A stretch of DNA of 64,000 bases from the NCBI GenBank assembly GCA_046330255.1, contig JAXLTC010000001.1, forward strand, positions 310,001 to 374,000, written 5' to 3'. Every line of letters begins with the position of its first letter. Positions within the stretch are counted from its first letter, which is position 1. The position numbers and the translations under genes are program-made. This DNA is from JBBSBL01 sp046330255. GTDB lineage: Bacteria; Actinomycetota; Thermoleophilia; Solirubrobacterales; Solirubrobacteraceae. This document shows, one piece after another, positions 50,111-59,174 of this stretch. The notes beneath the pieces are model-generated. The model was not told the origin of the DNA and made no database searches. It saw nothing but the letters and a program-made list of their open reading frames with translations.

Positions 50111-51033
50111 GCGCCACCGCGCACGCGAACGCCGCCCGGGCGACCACGCCCGCCGGCCCGACTCGCGCCGGCCGAGCGACGACGGCAGCTCGCACCGTGC
50201 GCGCCGGCCGCGCAACCCTCCGTGGCCTGGACAGCGCGTGGCTCGCGGCTCCCTCGGACAGCACCCCCGCGCTCTACGTCCACGGCGTGCCCGACGCGGC
50301 CTCGATGTGGACGCCGTTCCTCGAGCGCACCGGTGGCATCGCCCTCGACCTGCCCGGTTTCGGCGAGACGGCCAAGCCCCGGGACTTCCCCTACGGCATC
50401 GGCGCGATCGCCGACCACCTGGACGCGCTGCTCGCCCACCTCGGCGTCGAGCGCGTGAAGCTCGTCGTCCACGACTGGGGCGGCGCCGCGCTCGCCTGGG
50501 CACAGCGCAACCCTGAACGAGTCGAGCGTCTCGTGGTCCTCGACGCCGCTCCGCTGCTGCCCGGCTACCACTGGCACCGCCTGGCCCGCGTGTGGCGCAC
50601 GCCGATCGCCGGCGAGCTCTCGATGCTGCTGATGAGGAAGCCGGTGCTGCGGCTGCTCTCCCGCGAGGCGCGCGTCGCCCCCGGTCCCATGCCGCACCAG
50701 TGGCTCGAGCGCGTCTGGTTCCACCTCGACCGCGGCACGCGACACGCGATCCTGCGCCTGTACCGCAGCGCATCCGAGCAGGACCTCGCCGCCGCCGGGG
50801 CCCGCCTCGGCGATCTCGCCTGCCCCGCGCTGGTCGTGTGGGGCGACCGCGACCCCTACGTCCCCGCCCGCTTTGCGGACGCCTACGGCGCCGCGCTGCC
50901 GGCCGCGACGGTCGAGCACGTGCCCGATGCGTCGCACTGGTGCTGGATCGACCGGCCGGACCTGGTGGACCGCATCGCCCGCTGGCTCGACGACGACTCC
51001 GCCCGCAAGCCCCCCGGACAGAGGCCGACATGA
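50107..51033 (+). CDS. Alpha/beta hydrolase (haloalkane dehalogenase/epoxide hydrolase-like)
   Basis: 308 aa. After an Ala/Thr/Arg-rich N-terminal ~40 residues the fold begins: ALYVHGVPDAASMWTPFL, nucleophile elbow LVVHDWGGAALAWA (Asp), VVWGDRDPYVP and the His in VPDASHWCWIDRPD. An Asp nucleophile fits C-X or epoxide hydrolysis, but ester hydrolysis cannot be excluded. Overlaps both neighbours by 4 nt. Confidence 0.88.
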   Translation: MSATAHANAARATTPAGPTRAGRATTAARTVRAGRATLRGLDSAWLAAPSDSTPALYVHGVPDAASMWTPFLERTGGIALDLPGFGETAKPRDFPYGIGAIADHLDALLAHLGVERVKLVVHDWGGAALAWAQRNPERVERLVVLDAAPLLPGYHWHRLARVWRTPIAGELSMLLMRKPVLRLLSREARVAPGPMPHQWLERVWFHLDRGTRHAILRLYRSASEQDLAAAGARLGDLACPALVVWGDRDPYVPARFADAYGAALPAATVEHVPDASHWCWIDRPDLVDRIARWLDDDSARKPPGQRPT

Positions 51034-51458
51034 CACATGCGCACGCCCAGCCCATCGCCCCAACGCCGCAGCAGGCGGAGCTGCTCGCCGGGCTCCCGCC
51101 GGACCGGCCGGTCGTGATGGTCAACCTGCTCGCCTTCAAGCCCGACGGTGAGCGGCACTACGAGACCTATGCGCGCGAGGTGCAGGCCCACCTCGACGCC
51201 GTCGGCGCGAAGGCGCTGTACGCGGGGAAGGCGGCGGCGTTCGTCGTCGGCGACGGCCCGCAGCCGTGGTGGGACGCGATCGTGGTCGTCGAGTACCCGA
51301 CTCCAGCGGCCTTCGTGACCATGGTCACCGGCGAGAGCTACGCCGACGTCCACGTCCACCGGGCCAACGCCCTCGAGCACGCCGAGCTGGTCGCTACCAA
51401 CGGCTGGGACATCGAGCTCCAGCCCCGCACCCAGACCAACCGAACGGAGCACCCATGA
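51030..51458 (+). CDS. DUF1330-family protein
   Basis: 142 aa. VVMVNLLAFKPDGERHYETYA, DAIVVVEYPTPAAFVTMV and YADVHVHRANALEHAELV follow the dimeric ferredoxin-like DUF1330 pattern. Catalytic role not known. ATGA overlaps at both ends place it firmly in the operon. Confidence 0.88.
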   Translation: MTHAHAQPIAPTPQQAELLAGLPPDRPVVMVNLLAFKPDGERHYETYAREVQAHLDAVGAKALYAGKAAAFVVGDGPQPWWDAIVVVEYPTPAAFVTMVTGESYADVHVHRANALEHAELVATNGWDIELQPRTQTNRTEHP

Positions 51459-53188
51459 CCGAGATCACCGGTGGCGAGCTGTTCGCCCGCGCCCTGCAGG
51501 CGGAGGGGATCGAGTTCCTCTTCGGCCTCCCCTCCCCCGAGATCGACCCGCTGCTGGCGGCGCTCGAGGATCACGGCATCCGCCTGGTGCCGATCCGCCA
51601 CGAGGCCGCGGGCGCGCACATGGCCGAGGGCCTCTACAAGACCACGGGGAAGGTCGCCGCGGTGCTGGGCAACCCGGGCCCCGGCTCGGCGAACCTCGTG
51701 CCCGGCGTCGTGACCGCGCTGCACGAGGGCGTGCCGCTGCTGGCGATCACCTCCCAGCACCGGCTCGGGCTCGTCTACCCCTCCTCGCCGGCAACCTTCC
51801 AGGGGCAGGACCAGGTCGACCTCTTCCGCCCGGCGGTCAAATGGGGCGCCCCGGTGCTGGAATGGGGGCGCATCCCGGAGGTGCTGCGCCTCGCGTTCCG
51901 CGAGATGCGGATCGGGCGCCCGGGCCCGGTGCACGTCGACCTCCCGGCGCCGATCGTCTACGAGGCCGGCGAGGCGGAGAGCGCGCCGATCCTGCCGCCC
52001 GAGGCCACGCGCGCCCCCGCGCCGCGCGCCTCGGCCGCCGCGCTCGACGAGGCCGCCGGGCTGCTCGCGACGGCCGAGCGCCCGGTGCTGGTCGCCGGCA
52101 CCGGCGTGGACCGCGCGGGGGCGAACGCGCTCGTCGCGGAACTCGCCGAGCTGCTCGGCTGCCCGGTCATGACCACGATGGCGGGTCGCGCCGCGGTGCG
52201 CGGCGACCACCCGAACGCGATCTTCGGCTTCGGCGCCGGCGGCGACACCGCCCGCGCGGAGGCCGACGTGCTGCTCGTCCTCGGCTCGCGCATGGGCAAC
52301 CTCGACACCCCGTTCGACAAGTACTGGGGCGACCCGGCGGGTGGCCGGCTGATCCAGATCGACCTCGACGCGCGCAACATCGGCGTCACGCGTCCGCTCA
52401 GCCTCGGCATCGTCGGCGAGGTGCGCGACGCGCTCGAGGGCCTGCTCGAGCGACTGCGCGCCTCCGGCGTGCGCGGCGCGGACGCAGAGGACCTGGCGCG
52501 CTACCGCGCGATCGACGAGCAGGCCAAGGCCGCGATGGCGGCCCCGATCCTCGAGTGGCAGGGCCCGGGCATCCATCCCGCGCACGCGATCGGCGCGATC
52601 GGCGCCGTCTTCGGCGAGGACGCGGTCTACACCGTGGACGGCGGCAACACCGCCCTATGGGCCTACTCGGTGCTGCCGCCCACCGGGCCGCGCTCCTACC
52701 ACTCGATCCTCGAGCTCGGGATGCTCGGCACCGGCATCCCCTCGGCGATCGGCGCCAAGCTCGGCGCCCCCGAACGCGAGGTGGTGTGCATCACCGGCGA
52801 CGGCGCCGCCGGCTTCAACATCATGGAGATGCAGACCGCCGCCCGCGAGCGCCTCGCGCTCACGACGATCGTCTTCGCCGAGGGCACCTGGACGATGGAG
52901 GAGCCCAACGAGCTCGCGCAGTACGGCCGCACCTTCGGCACCGAGCAGGGCGAGATCCGCTGGGACGTCGTCGCCCAGGGCCTGGGCTGCCACGGCGAGT
53001 ACGTCGAGCGCATCGAGGACCTCGACGCGGCGCTGCGCCGCGCCCAGGCCCACGACGGCCCGAGCCTCCTCTGCATCCGCAGCGACCACGACGCCAACCT
53101 CGCCGTCCCCGAGGAGATGCTCGCCCGCTTCTTCGAGGTCTACTCGGGACCGGTCGAGGCGCCGGCCGAGGTCGCGGCCGGCGGCTGA
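51455..53188 (+). CDS. ThDP-dependent enzyme, acetolactate synthase/benzoylformate decarboxylase-like
   Basis: 577 aa with the three-domain POX/ALS layout. The catalytic Glu is in VPIRHEAAGAHMAEGL, the central domain begins near ~190, and the ThDP motif starts GDGAAGFNIMEMQTA. The usual NN at the end of that motif (Mg2+ ligand) is replaced: the segment reads TTIVFAEGTWTME where acetolactate synthases have LNNGYLGM. So cofactor binding may differ. No small ALS subunit is nearby, so it is not a branched-chain biosynthesis enzyme. Probably cleaves or joins a 2-keto acid in the pathway of this operon. Confidence 0.85.
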   Translation: MTEITGGELFARALQAEGIEFLFGLPSPEIDPLLAALEDHGIRLVPIRHEAAGAHMAEGLYKTTGKVAAVLGNPGPGSANLVPGVVTALHEGVPLLAITSQHRLGLVYPSSPATFQGQDQVDLFRPAVKWGAPVLEWGRIPEVLRLAFREMRIGRPGPVHVDLPAPIVYEAGEAESAPILPPEATRAPAPRASAAALDEAAGLLATAERPVLVAGTGVDRAGANALVAELAELLGCPVMTTMAGRAAVRGDHPNAIFGFGAGGDTARAEADVLLVLGSRMGNLDTPFDKYWGDPAGGRLIQIDLDARNIGVTRPLSLGIVGEVRDALEGLLERLRASGVRGADAEDLARYRAIDEQAKAAMAAPILEWQGPGIHPAHAIGAIGAVFGEDAVYTVDGGNTALWAYSVLPPTGPRSYHSILELGMLGTGIPSAIGAKLGAPEREVVCITGDGAAGFNIMEMQTAARERLALTTIVFAEGTWTMEEPNELAQYGRTFGTEQGEIRWDVVAQGLGCHGEYVERIEDLDAALRRAQAHDGPSLLCIRSDHDANLAVPEEMLARFFEVYSGPVEAPAEVAAGG

Positions 53189-53202
53189 GCGGGGTCGACG
53201 CC

Positions 53203-54702
53203 GTGCGCCAACTCACCAGCCTCGACACGCAGTTCGTCGCGATGGAGGACGGCCGCGTGCACGGGCACGTGTCCGGCCTGGGGATCTACGACCCGAGCAC
53301 GGTCCCCGACGGGGACCTCACCGCGCGCCGCATCCGGGCGACGATCGCGGGGCGCCTGCACCTGCTGCCGCCGTTCCGCTGGCGGCTCGTGCGGGTGCCG
53401 CTCGACCTCGACTACCCGTACTGGGCCGACGGGGCGGACATCGACCTCGGCTACCACGTCCGTGAGCTGGCGCTGCCCGACCCGGGCGATCCCGCGACGC
53501 TCGCCGAGCAGGCCGCGCGGATCGTCTCCCAACCGCTGGACCGGAGCCGTCCCCTGTGGGAGCTCTACCTGATCCACGGGCTTCCCGAGGGCCGCAAGGC
53601 GATCCTCACGAAGGTCCACCACGCCGCGCTCGACGGGGCCTCGGGGGCCGAGATCTTCGGCGTGCTGTTCGACCTCTCCCCCGAGGGCCGGCCGCCCTCG
53701 CCGCCCGGCACGCCGCCGGCCGGCGAGGAGGCGCCCGGGAGCCTCGCGATGCTGTGGCGCGGCCTGGCCGGCGTGCCGCGCCAACCGGTGCGCGTGCTGC
53801 GCACGGTGCCGCGCGCGCTCCCGCACCTCGACTCGGTACCGACGCTGCGGACGATCCCGGGGGTCACGACGCTGACACCGCTCGCGCGCCGGCTGGCCCG
53901 CGCCCTTCCGGGCGCGGGCGGGCGTGAAGCTGCTTCCGATCACGCGGTGCACGCCCCGCGCACCTCGCTGAACGCGCGGATCTCGGCCCACCGGCGGGCG
54001 GCGTTCGCGCGCGTGTCGCTCGACGAGGTCAAGGCGGTGAAGGACCACTTCGGCGTGAAGGTGAACGACGTCGTCGTGGCAATGTGCGCGGGCGCGCTGC
54101 GCGACTGGCTCGGCGGTCGGGGCGAGCTTCCCGTCGAGTCGCTGGTGGCGCTGATCCCGGTGTCGGTCCGCACGCCGGAGGAGGCGGGTACGTTCGGCAA
54201 CCGCGCGTCGACGATCATCGCGCCGATACCGACCGACGAGCCCGACCCGCGCCGCCGGCTGCTGCGCGCGCACAAGCAGCTGCGCGACGCCAAGGCCCGC
54301 CACGGGGAGGCCCCGCGAACGATCCTCGAGGACGCCAACCACCTCATCCCGCCCCCGGCCCTCGCCGGCGCCGCGCGGGCACTCGGCCGGGCCGCGAGCG
54401 GGCGCCTCGGCGAGGCCCCGCTGAACGTCATCATCTCGAACGTCGCGGGCTCCCCGCTGCCGCTCTACCTCGCCGGCGCGCGCCAGGAGGCGATGTACCC
54501 GCTGTCGGCGATCATTGACGGCGCCGCGCTGAACCTGACCGTGATGAGCTACGCCGGCGGGCTGGACATCGGCATCGTCGCGGATCGCGAGCTCGCCGGC
54601 GACCTGTTCCCGCTTGCGAACGCCACCCGCGAGGCGCTCGCCGAGCTGGTGGCGCTGCTGCCGCGCTCGCGGCAGGGACGAAGCGCGGCGATGGCGCGAT
54701 GA
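53203..54702 (+). CDS. WS/DGAT-type acyltransferase
   Basis: 499 aa. The acyltransferase motif is LTKVHHAALDGASGAEI (HHxxxDG). VALIPVSVRTPEEAGTFGNR and LNVIISNVAGSPLPLYLAGA are further diagnostic segments of wax ester synthase/diacylglycerol acyltransferases. It esterifies an alcohol or diacylglycerol with an acyl-CoA, so the operon may handle lipids or fatty alcohols. The GTG at 53203 is 14 bp after the ThDP gene stop. Confidence 0.93.
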   Translation: MRQLTSLDTQFVAMEDGRVHGHVSGLGIYDPSTVPDGDLTARRIRATIAGRLHLLPPFRWRLVRVPLDLDYPYWADGADIDLGYHVRELALPDPGDPATLAEQAARIVSQPLDRSRPLWELYLIHGLPEGRKAILTKVHHAALDGASGAEIFGVLFDLSPEGRPPSPPGTPPAGEEAPGSLAMLWRGLAGVPRQPVRVLRTVPRALPHLDSVPTLRTIPGVTTLTPLARRLARALPGAGGREAASDHAVHAPRTSLNARISAHRRAAFARVSLDEVKAVKDHFGVKVNDVVVAMCAGALRDWLGGRGELPVESLVALIPVSVRTPEEAGTFGNRASTIIAPIPTDEPDPRRRLLRAHKQLRDAKARHGEAPRTILEDANHLIPPPALAGAARALGRAASGRLGEAPLNVIISNVAGSPLPLYLAGARQEAMYPLSAIIDGAALNLTVMSYAGGLDIGIVADRELAGDLFPLANATREALAELVALLPRSRQGRSAAMAR

Positions 54703-55289
54703 GCTCGCCGTTCGAGCGCCCGCCCGACCAGCTCGGCTGCGTGGTGCCCGACCTCTCGGTGGCGATCGCCGAGTGGGTGGAGCAAGGGGTCGGCCCGTTC
54801 CTGCTGATGCGCAAGGTGAGGCTCGCCGACTACCGCTACCAGGGCCGCCCGTCCCGCCCGACGATCGACGTCGCCTTCAGCCAGCAGGGCGAGACGCAAA
54901 TCGAGCTGATTCAGCCCGTGGACGCCGAGCCGTCCGCCTACCGGGACTTCCTCGCGGCCGGGCGCAGCGGCCCCCACCACCACGGCTGGTTCTGCCCCGG
55001 CTACGCGGCCGAGGTCGCCGCGGCGGCGCGCGCCGGTCGCGCGGAGCTGCAGAGCGGGCGCTGGGGCGCGCTGCACTTCGTCTACTACGAGCCGGCCGCG
55101 GGCGAGGAGATGATCGGCGAGCTGATCGAGCTGGGCGAGCTGGGCGAGCGGGTCTTCGGGCTGATCCGCCGCGAGGCGGAGCGCTGGGACGGCGCGCGAT
55201 CGTCCCGCCACCTGCTCGCCGCCGCCGACTGGGGCCTGCGGTGGGAGGCCGCGAAGGTCGAGTTGCGCGCGCGGCTGGGCCGGGGCTGA
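54699..55289 (+). CDS. VOC-type (glyoxalase-4-like) protein, last gene of the operon
   Basis: 196 aa. QLGCVVPDLSVAIAEWVEQG, VAFSQQGETQIELIQPVD and GPHHHGWFCPGYAAEV are the strands and metal ligands of glyoxalase_4-like VOC proteins. Reaction unknown. ATGA overlap with the acyltransferase (54699-54702). Confidence 0.85.
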   Translation: MSSPFERPPDQLGCVVPDLSVAIAEWVEQGVGPFLLMRKVRLADYRYQGRPSRPTIDVAFSQQGETQIELIQPVDAEPSAYRDFLAAGRSGPHHHGWFCPGYAAEVAAAARAGRAELQSGRWGALHFVYYEPAAGEEMIGELIELGELGERVFGLIRREAERWDGARSSRHLLAAADWGLRWEAAKVELRARLGRG

Positions 55290-55420
55290 GCGACCCTGCG
55301 AATGCCCCGGGGGCCGGCGTGACGCACGCCGGAAGGTCGCCGCCCGGCACGTCCGCCCGCTTACGCCCGGGGTCCGGGCTCCGGTGCTACCTTGGCGAGC
55401 GGCTTCTGGGCGGTCGAAGG

Positions 55421-57037
55421 ATGAGACGGCTCCGGACAGCCTGCGGTTTGGTCGCCGTCGCGGCGGCGGCGGCCGTCACGGCGTCGCCGGCACACGGCGC
55501 CGGCCGCGTCTATTGGGGAAACGAGTCCGCGAGCGCGCTCTCCTACGCCAACCTCGACGGGAGCGGCGGCGCCGACCTGGCGACCACCGGCGCACCGAAG
55601 ACCGGCATTCTCGGGGTCGCGATCGACGCCGCCACGAGCACGATCTACTGGGCGAACTACGCGCCCGGGGCCGGCTCGATCTCCTACGCGAGCCTCGGCG
55701 GGAACGGCGGCGGCATGCTGCCCACCACGGCGGGCACCGTGAAGGGGCCGTTCGGGCTCGCGCTCGACCCCGCCGCGGGCAGGCTCTACTGGGCCAACAA
55801 GGACGGCGGCACGATCGCGTACGCGAACCTCAACGGGACCGGCGGCGGGACGCTGTCGACCGCCGGCGCGACGATCAAGTCCCCCACGGGCGTCGCCGTC
55901 GACCCGGCCGCAGGGAGGATCTACTGGGACAACTTCGTCAGCGGCGGCGGCAGCATCTCCTACGCGAGCCTCGACGGGAGCGGCCACGGCGGCGACCTGA
56001 CCACGACCGGAGCGACGGTGAACGGGCCGGAGGGACTGGCCATCGATCCGGGCGCGAACAGGCTCTACTGGGCCAACTACTCCTCCTACCACACGATCTC
56101 CGACGCCCGCCTGGACGGAACAGGCGGCGCCGATCTGGCGACCACGGGCGCAACGGTGGAGTCGCCGACCGGGCTCGCGATCGACGCGGGCGCGGGCAGG
56201 GTCTACTGGGCCAACTCGACGCAACCGGGCGGCGGGATCTCCTACGCGAGTCTGACCGGAGGCGGCGGCGGCGATCTGCCGACCGGGACCGCGACGACCG
56301 CCGACCCGGCCTTCCCGCTGCTGCTCGAACCGCCGCTCGGCACGGGCGCCCCCGAGGTCGGCGGCGGGTCGGCGACGGGTTCGAGGCTCCAGTGCTCGCA
56401 GGGCACGTGGGCTCCGGACGTGGTCGAGTCGTTCCTCGACCGCGCGCCGGCGAGCTTCGCGTACCGGTGGACCCGCAACGGCGCCGCGATCGCGGGGGCG
56501 ACCGGGGGCTCCTACACCGCCGCGACGCCGGGCAACTACGGCTGCCAGGTGATCGCAGCCAACTACGCGGGCAGCAGCAGCCAGACGAGCGCACCGCACG
56601 CGATCGCGGCCGCCCTCGCGTCGCCGAGGCTCAAGCTCGCCCACGTGTCCCAGTCCCACCGCCGCTGGCGCGAGGGCAACGGGCCGGCCCGGACGGCCCG
56701 CAGGCGCCGGCCGCCGGTCGGCACCACGTTCTCGTTCACGCTCAACCAGTCGGCGCGCGTGCGCTTCGCGTTCACCCAGCGCGTTCGAGGGCGCCGGGCG
56801 GAGGGCCGCTGCGTGGCCCGAGCCAGGCGGACCCGGCACCGGCGCGCGTGCGCACGCACTCTGGTCCGGGCCGCGCTGTCGTTCACCGCCCGCAGCGGGC
56901 GCACCAGGGTCGCCTTCCGGGGCCGCGTCTCCAGGCGCCGGAGTCTCAGGCCCGGCCTCTACACGCTGATCATCACGGCGACGAGCAGGGCGGGCGGGCA
57001 CGCGAGCGCCAGGCTGACGTTCAGGATCGTCGCCTAG
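55421..57037 (+). CDS. Secreted YWTD-type beta-propeller protein
   Basis: 538 aa with a signal peptide ending ASPAHGAG. Residues ~30-300 hold six propeller blades of ~45 residues, each with I/VYWAN (YWTD-like) and ISYASLDGSG-like strands followed by GLAIDP, as in LDL-receptor class B repeats. Then an Ig-like segment with a CSQGTW/CQV cysteine pair (~305-395). The C-terminal ~140 residues (SHRRWREGN, VGTTFSFTLNQSARVRFAFT, LRPGLYTLIITATSRAG) form a Cys- and Arg-rich beta domain that I associate with exported proteins of Solirubrobacter-like bacteria. Role unknown, probably surface binding. Confidence 0.85.
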   Translation: MRRLRTACGLVAVAAAAAVTASPAHGAGRVYWGNESASALSYANLDGSGGADLATTGAPKTGILGVAIDAATSTIYWANYAPGAGSISYASLGGNGGGMLPTTAGTVKGPFGLALDPAAGRLYWANKDGGTIAYANLNGTGGGTLSTAGATIKSPTGVAVDPAAGRIYWDNFVSGGGSISYASLDGSGHGGDLTTTGATVNGPEGLAIDPGANRLYWANYSSYHTISDARLDGTGGADLATTGATVESPTGLAIDAGAGRVYWANSTQPGGGISYASLTGGGGGDLPTGTATTADPAFPLLLEPPLGTGAPEVGGGSATGSRLQCSQGTWAPDVVESFLDRAPASFAYRWTRNGAAIAGATGGSYTAATPGNYGCQVIAANYAGSSSQTSAPHAIAAALASPRLKLAHVSQSHRRWREGNGPARTARRRRPPVGTTFSFTLNQSARVRFAFTQRVRGRRAEGRCVARARRTRHRRACARTLVRAALSFTARSGRTRVAFRGRVSRRRSLRPGLYTLIITATSRAGGHASARLTFRIVA

Positions 57038-57046
57038 CCACGCCGG

Positions 57047-58015
57047 CTACCGGCGCCCCGTGACGAGGGCATCGGCGGCGATCCGGACCTCCGGGACGGG
57101 CTCCACGAAGTCCCGGATCAGCCGCGCGGTCTCGGCGGGGGCCTCGAGGAAGGGATGGTGGCCCAGGCCCATCATCGCGACGAACTGGGCCTTGGCGATG
57201 CGCGCGCTCGCCCGCCGGCCCTCGTCGAGCGGCGCCATGTCGTGCTCCCCCCACAGGACGAGCGTCGGGACGTCGATCTCCGCCAGTTCCTCGCCGAGGT
57301 ACATGCCCGGCCTGATGCCGCGCAGGCCTGCGATCCGCCGCAGCAGCACCGCCCAGGTGTCCTGCGTGGCCGGGATCGCGACCCCGGCGACCCGCGAGGC
57401 GAGGTAGGGCTCGGGCACGAGGTCCGGGTCCATCCCGAACATCCGCTTGTACTGGGCCCGCTGCGCCTCGACGCTGGCGCGGGTCCTCATGAAGCGCTTC
57501 GACAGGCCCGGCACCCCCGCGATCACGCGCAGCGGGAGCGGCGCGCTCCGCGACATGCCGACGGGCATCCCGACGAACGCCAGCCGCCTGACCCGGTCCG
57601 GATGGTCGAGCGCGGCGGCCAGGGCGAAGAACCCGCCCATCGAGCAGGACACGAGCGTCGCCGACGCCAGCCCGAGGGCGTCGAGCGCCGACGTGACGAA
57701 GTCGCCCGCGTGCCGGCGGATGTCGACGCCGCGGTAGTCGAACGGATCGCTGAGCCCGCAGCCGGGCCGGTCCAGGGCGTAGAGGCGGAAGTCGTCCTGC
57801 AACTCCGCCATCAGCGGGGCCCAGATCGCCCCCTCGCCGTCGCCGCCGTGGATCAGGATCAGCGGCTCGCCCTCGCCGGCCTCGAGCGTGTGGATCCGCA
57901 TCCGAGGCCGCGCGATGTCGATGGATCGCGACCGCGCCCGCACGTCGTAGAAGCGGAGCAGCTCGCCTTGGCGCTTGGCGAACGCCTCGCGAGTGCTGTT
58001 GTCGTTGGCGGTCAT
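57047..58015 (-). CDS. Alpha/beta hydrolase
   Basis: 322 aa. LILIHGGDGEGAIWAPLMAEL (oxyanion), LVSCSMGGFFALAAAL (Ser elbow written SxSxGG as SCSMGG), VLWGEHDMAPLDEG and the His in MMGLGHHPFLEAPAE. Ester, lactone or C-C bond hydrolase by fold. The ATG at 58015 follows a strong GGAGGA. Divergent from a LysR gene at 58138, its likely regulator. Confidence 0.9.
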   Translation of the reverse strand: MTANDNSTREAFAKRQGELLRFYDVRARSRSIDIARPRMRIHTLEAGEGEPLILIHGGDGEGAIWAPLMAELQDDFRLYALDRPGCGLSDPFDYRGVDIRRHAGDFVTSALDALGLASATLVSCSMGGFFALAAALDHPDRVRRLAFVGMPVGMSRSAPLPLRVIAGVPGLSKRFMRTRASVEAQRAQYKRMFGMDPDLVPEPYLASRVAGVAIPATQDTWAVLLRRIAGLRGIRPGMYLGEELAEIDVPTLVLWGEHDMAPLDEGRRASARIAKAQFVAMMGLGHHPFLEAPAETARLIRDFVEPVPEVRIAADALVTGRR

Positions 58016-58137
58016 CGGGGTTCCTCCTTCGGTGGGTCGAAGCTCGTCCCGATCGTGCACCGCAGTCGCCCGGAAGGGAAACGGAGATCGGCTGTCGCCC
58101 CTACAACCGGCGCTTGTGACGGCTCTAGACTCGTGAC

Positions 58138-59046
58138 GTGGATGTCGAGCTCCGGCACCTGCGCGCGCTGATCGCCGTCGCCGAGGAGCTCAACTTCACG
58201 CGCGCAGCGGAACGGCTGCACCTCACCCAGCAGGCGCTGAGCGGCCAGATCCGCCAGCTCGAGCAGCGCGTCGGGACCCGGCTCGTGGATCGCGACACCC
58301 ACCGCGTGGAGCTCACGGCAAGCGGAGCCGCGCTGTACGAGCGCTGCCGGCCGCTGCTCACCGACGCCGAGCAGGCCGTGGCCGCGGCGCGCGCCGCCGG
58401 CGGCGAGACGCCCCGCCTCACGGTCGGCTACCCGGCCCCGCTGACGCACCGGATCGCGGCGCCGACGATCGAGCTGTTCGCCGCCCGCCGGCCCGACGTG
58501 GCGATCACGATCCACTTCGGCGGGCTGCTCGACCCCTGGGGCGGGGTGCGCGACCGAGCCGCCGACGTGGCGATCGCCTACGGCGCCTTCGGCACCGAGG
58601 GCCTCGAGCTGCGTCGCCTGTTCAGCGAGCCGCGCGGCGTCGCGCTCGCCGCGGACCACCCGCTGGCGCGCAGGCAGGCGGTCACGCTCGACGAGCTCGT
58701 GGAGCAGCCGATCGTCGACGTGCCGTCGACCGACGCGGTCTCGCGGGATTTCTGGATCGCCGCTAGCCACCGCCACGGCAGGCCGCCCCGCATCGGCGCG
58801 ACCGTCGAGACCCTCGACGGCCTGGTCGAGGCGATCGGCGCGGGACTCGGCGTGGCGACCGCCGTCGCCGCCGTCGTCGACGCGATGGGCGCCTCCGCCG
58901 GCGTCGTGTTCCGGCCGGTCGCCGGGCTCGAGCCACTCGACTTCTGGGTCGTGCGCCGGACCGGCGACGAGCGCCGGCCGGTGCTCGACTTCGTCGACGC
59001 GGCCGTCGACGCGCTCCACGATCGGGACGAGCCCGCCCCGGGCTGA
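58138..59046 (+). CDS. LysR-family transcriptional regulator
   Basis: 302 aa. N-terminal winged helix LRHLRALIAVAEELNFTRAA, ERLHLTQQALSGQIRQLEQ, then the LysR substrate domain (LTVGYPAPLTHRIAAPTIEL). The GTG start is a few bases after TAGACT, so probably leaderless. In LysR pairs the divergent gene (the hydrolase at 57047-58015) is usually the target. Confidence 0.94.
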   Translation: MDVELRHLRALIAVAEELNFTRAAERLHLTQQALSGQIRQLEQRVGTRLVDRDTHRVELTASGAALYERCRPLLTDAEQAVAAARAAGGETPRLTVGYPAPLTHRIAAPTIELFAARRPDVAITIHFGGLLDPWGGVRDRAADVAIAYGAFGTEGLELRRLFSEPRGVALAADHPLARRQAVTLDELVEQPIVDVPSTDAVSRDFWIAASHRHGRPPRIGATVETLDGLVEAIGAGLGVATAVAAVVDAMGASAGVVFRPVAGLEPLDFWVVRRTGDERRPVLDFVDAAVDALHDRDEPAPG

Positions 59047-59077
59047 GCGGGCGGCCCTGGGAGCGCGGGAACGAAAG

Positions 59078-59151
59078 TCGGGGAGACAGGATTTGAACCT
59101 GCGACCGCCCGGCCCCCAGCCGGGTGCGCTACCAGACTGCGCCACTCCCCG
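59078..59151 (-). tRNA. tRNA-Pro (GGG)
   Basis: 74 nt on the minus strand. Acceptor CGGGGAG pairs with CTCCCCG, discriminator A. The anticodon loop TGGGGGC gives GGG, and the T-arm contains GGTTCAAATCC. CCA not encoded. Confidence 0.96.
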
Positions 59152-59174
59152 AGGAGGCCAAGGGTACTAGCCTC

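Noticed and set aside
51455..53188. Acetolactate synthase for branched-chain amino acids
   Set aside because: No regulatory subunit or ilv genes nearby, and the ThDP motif end is atypical.
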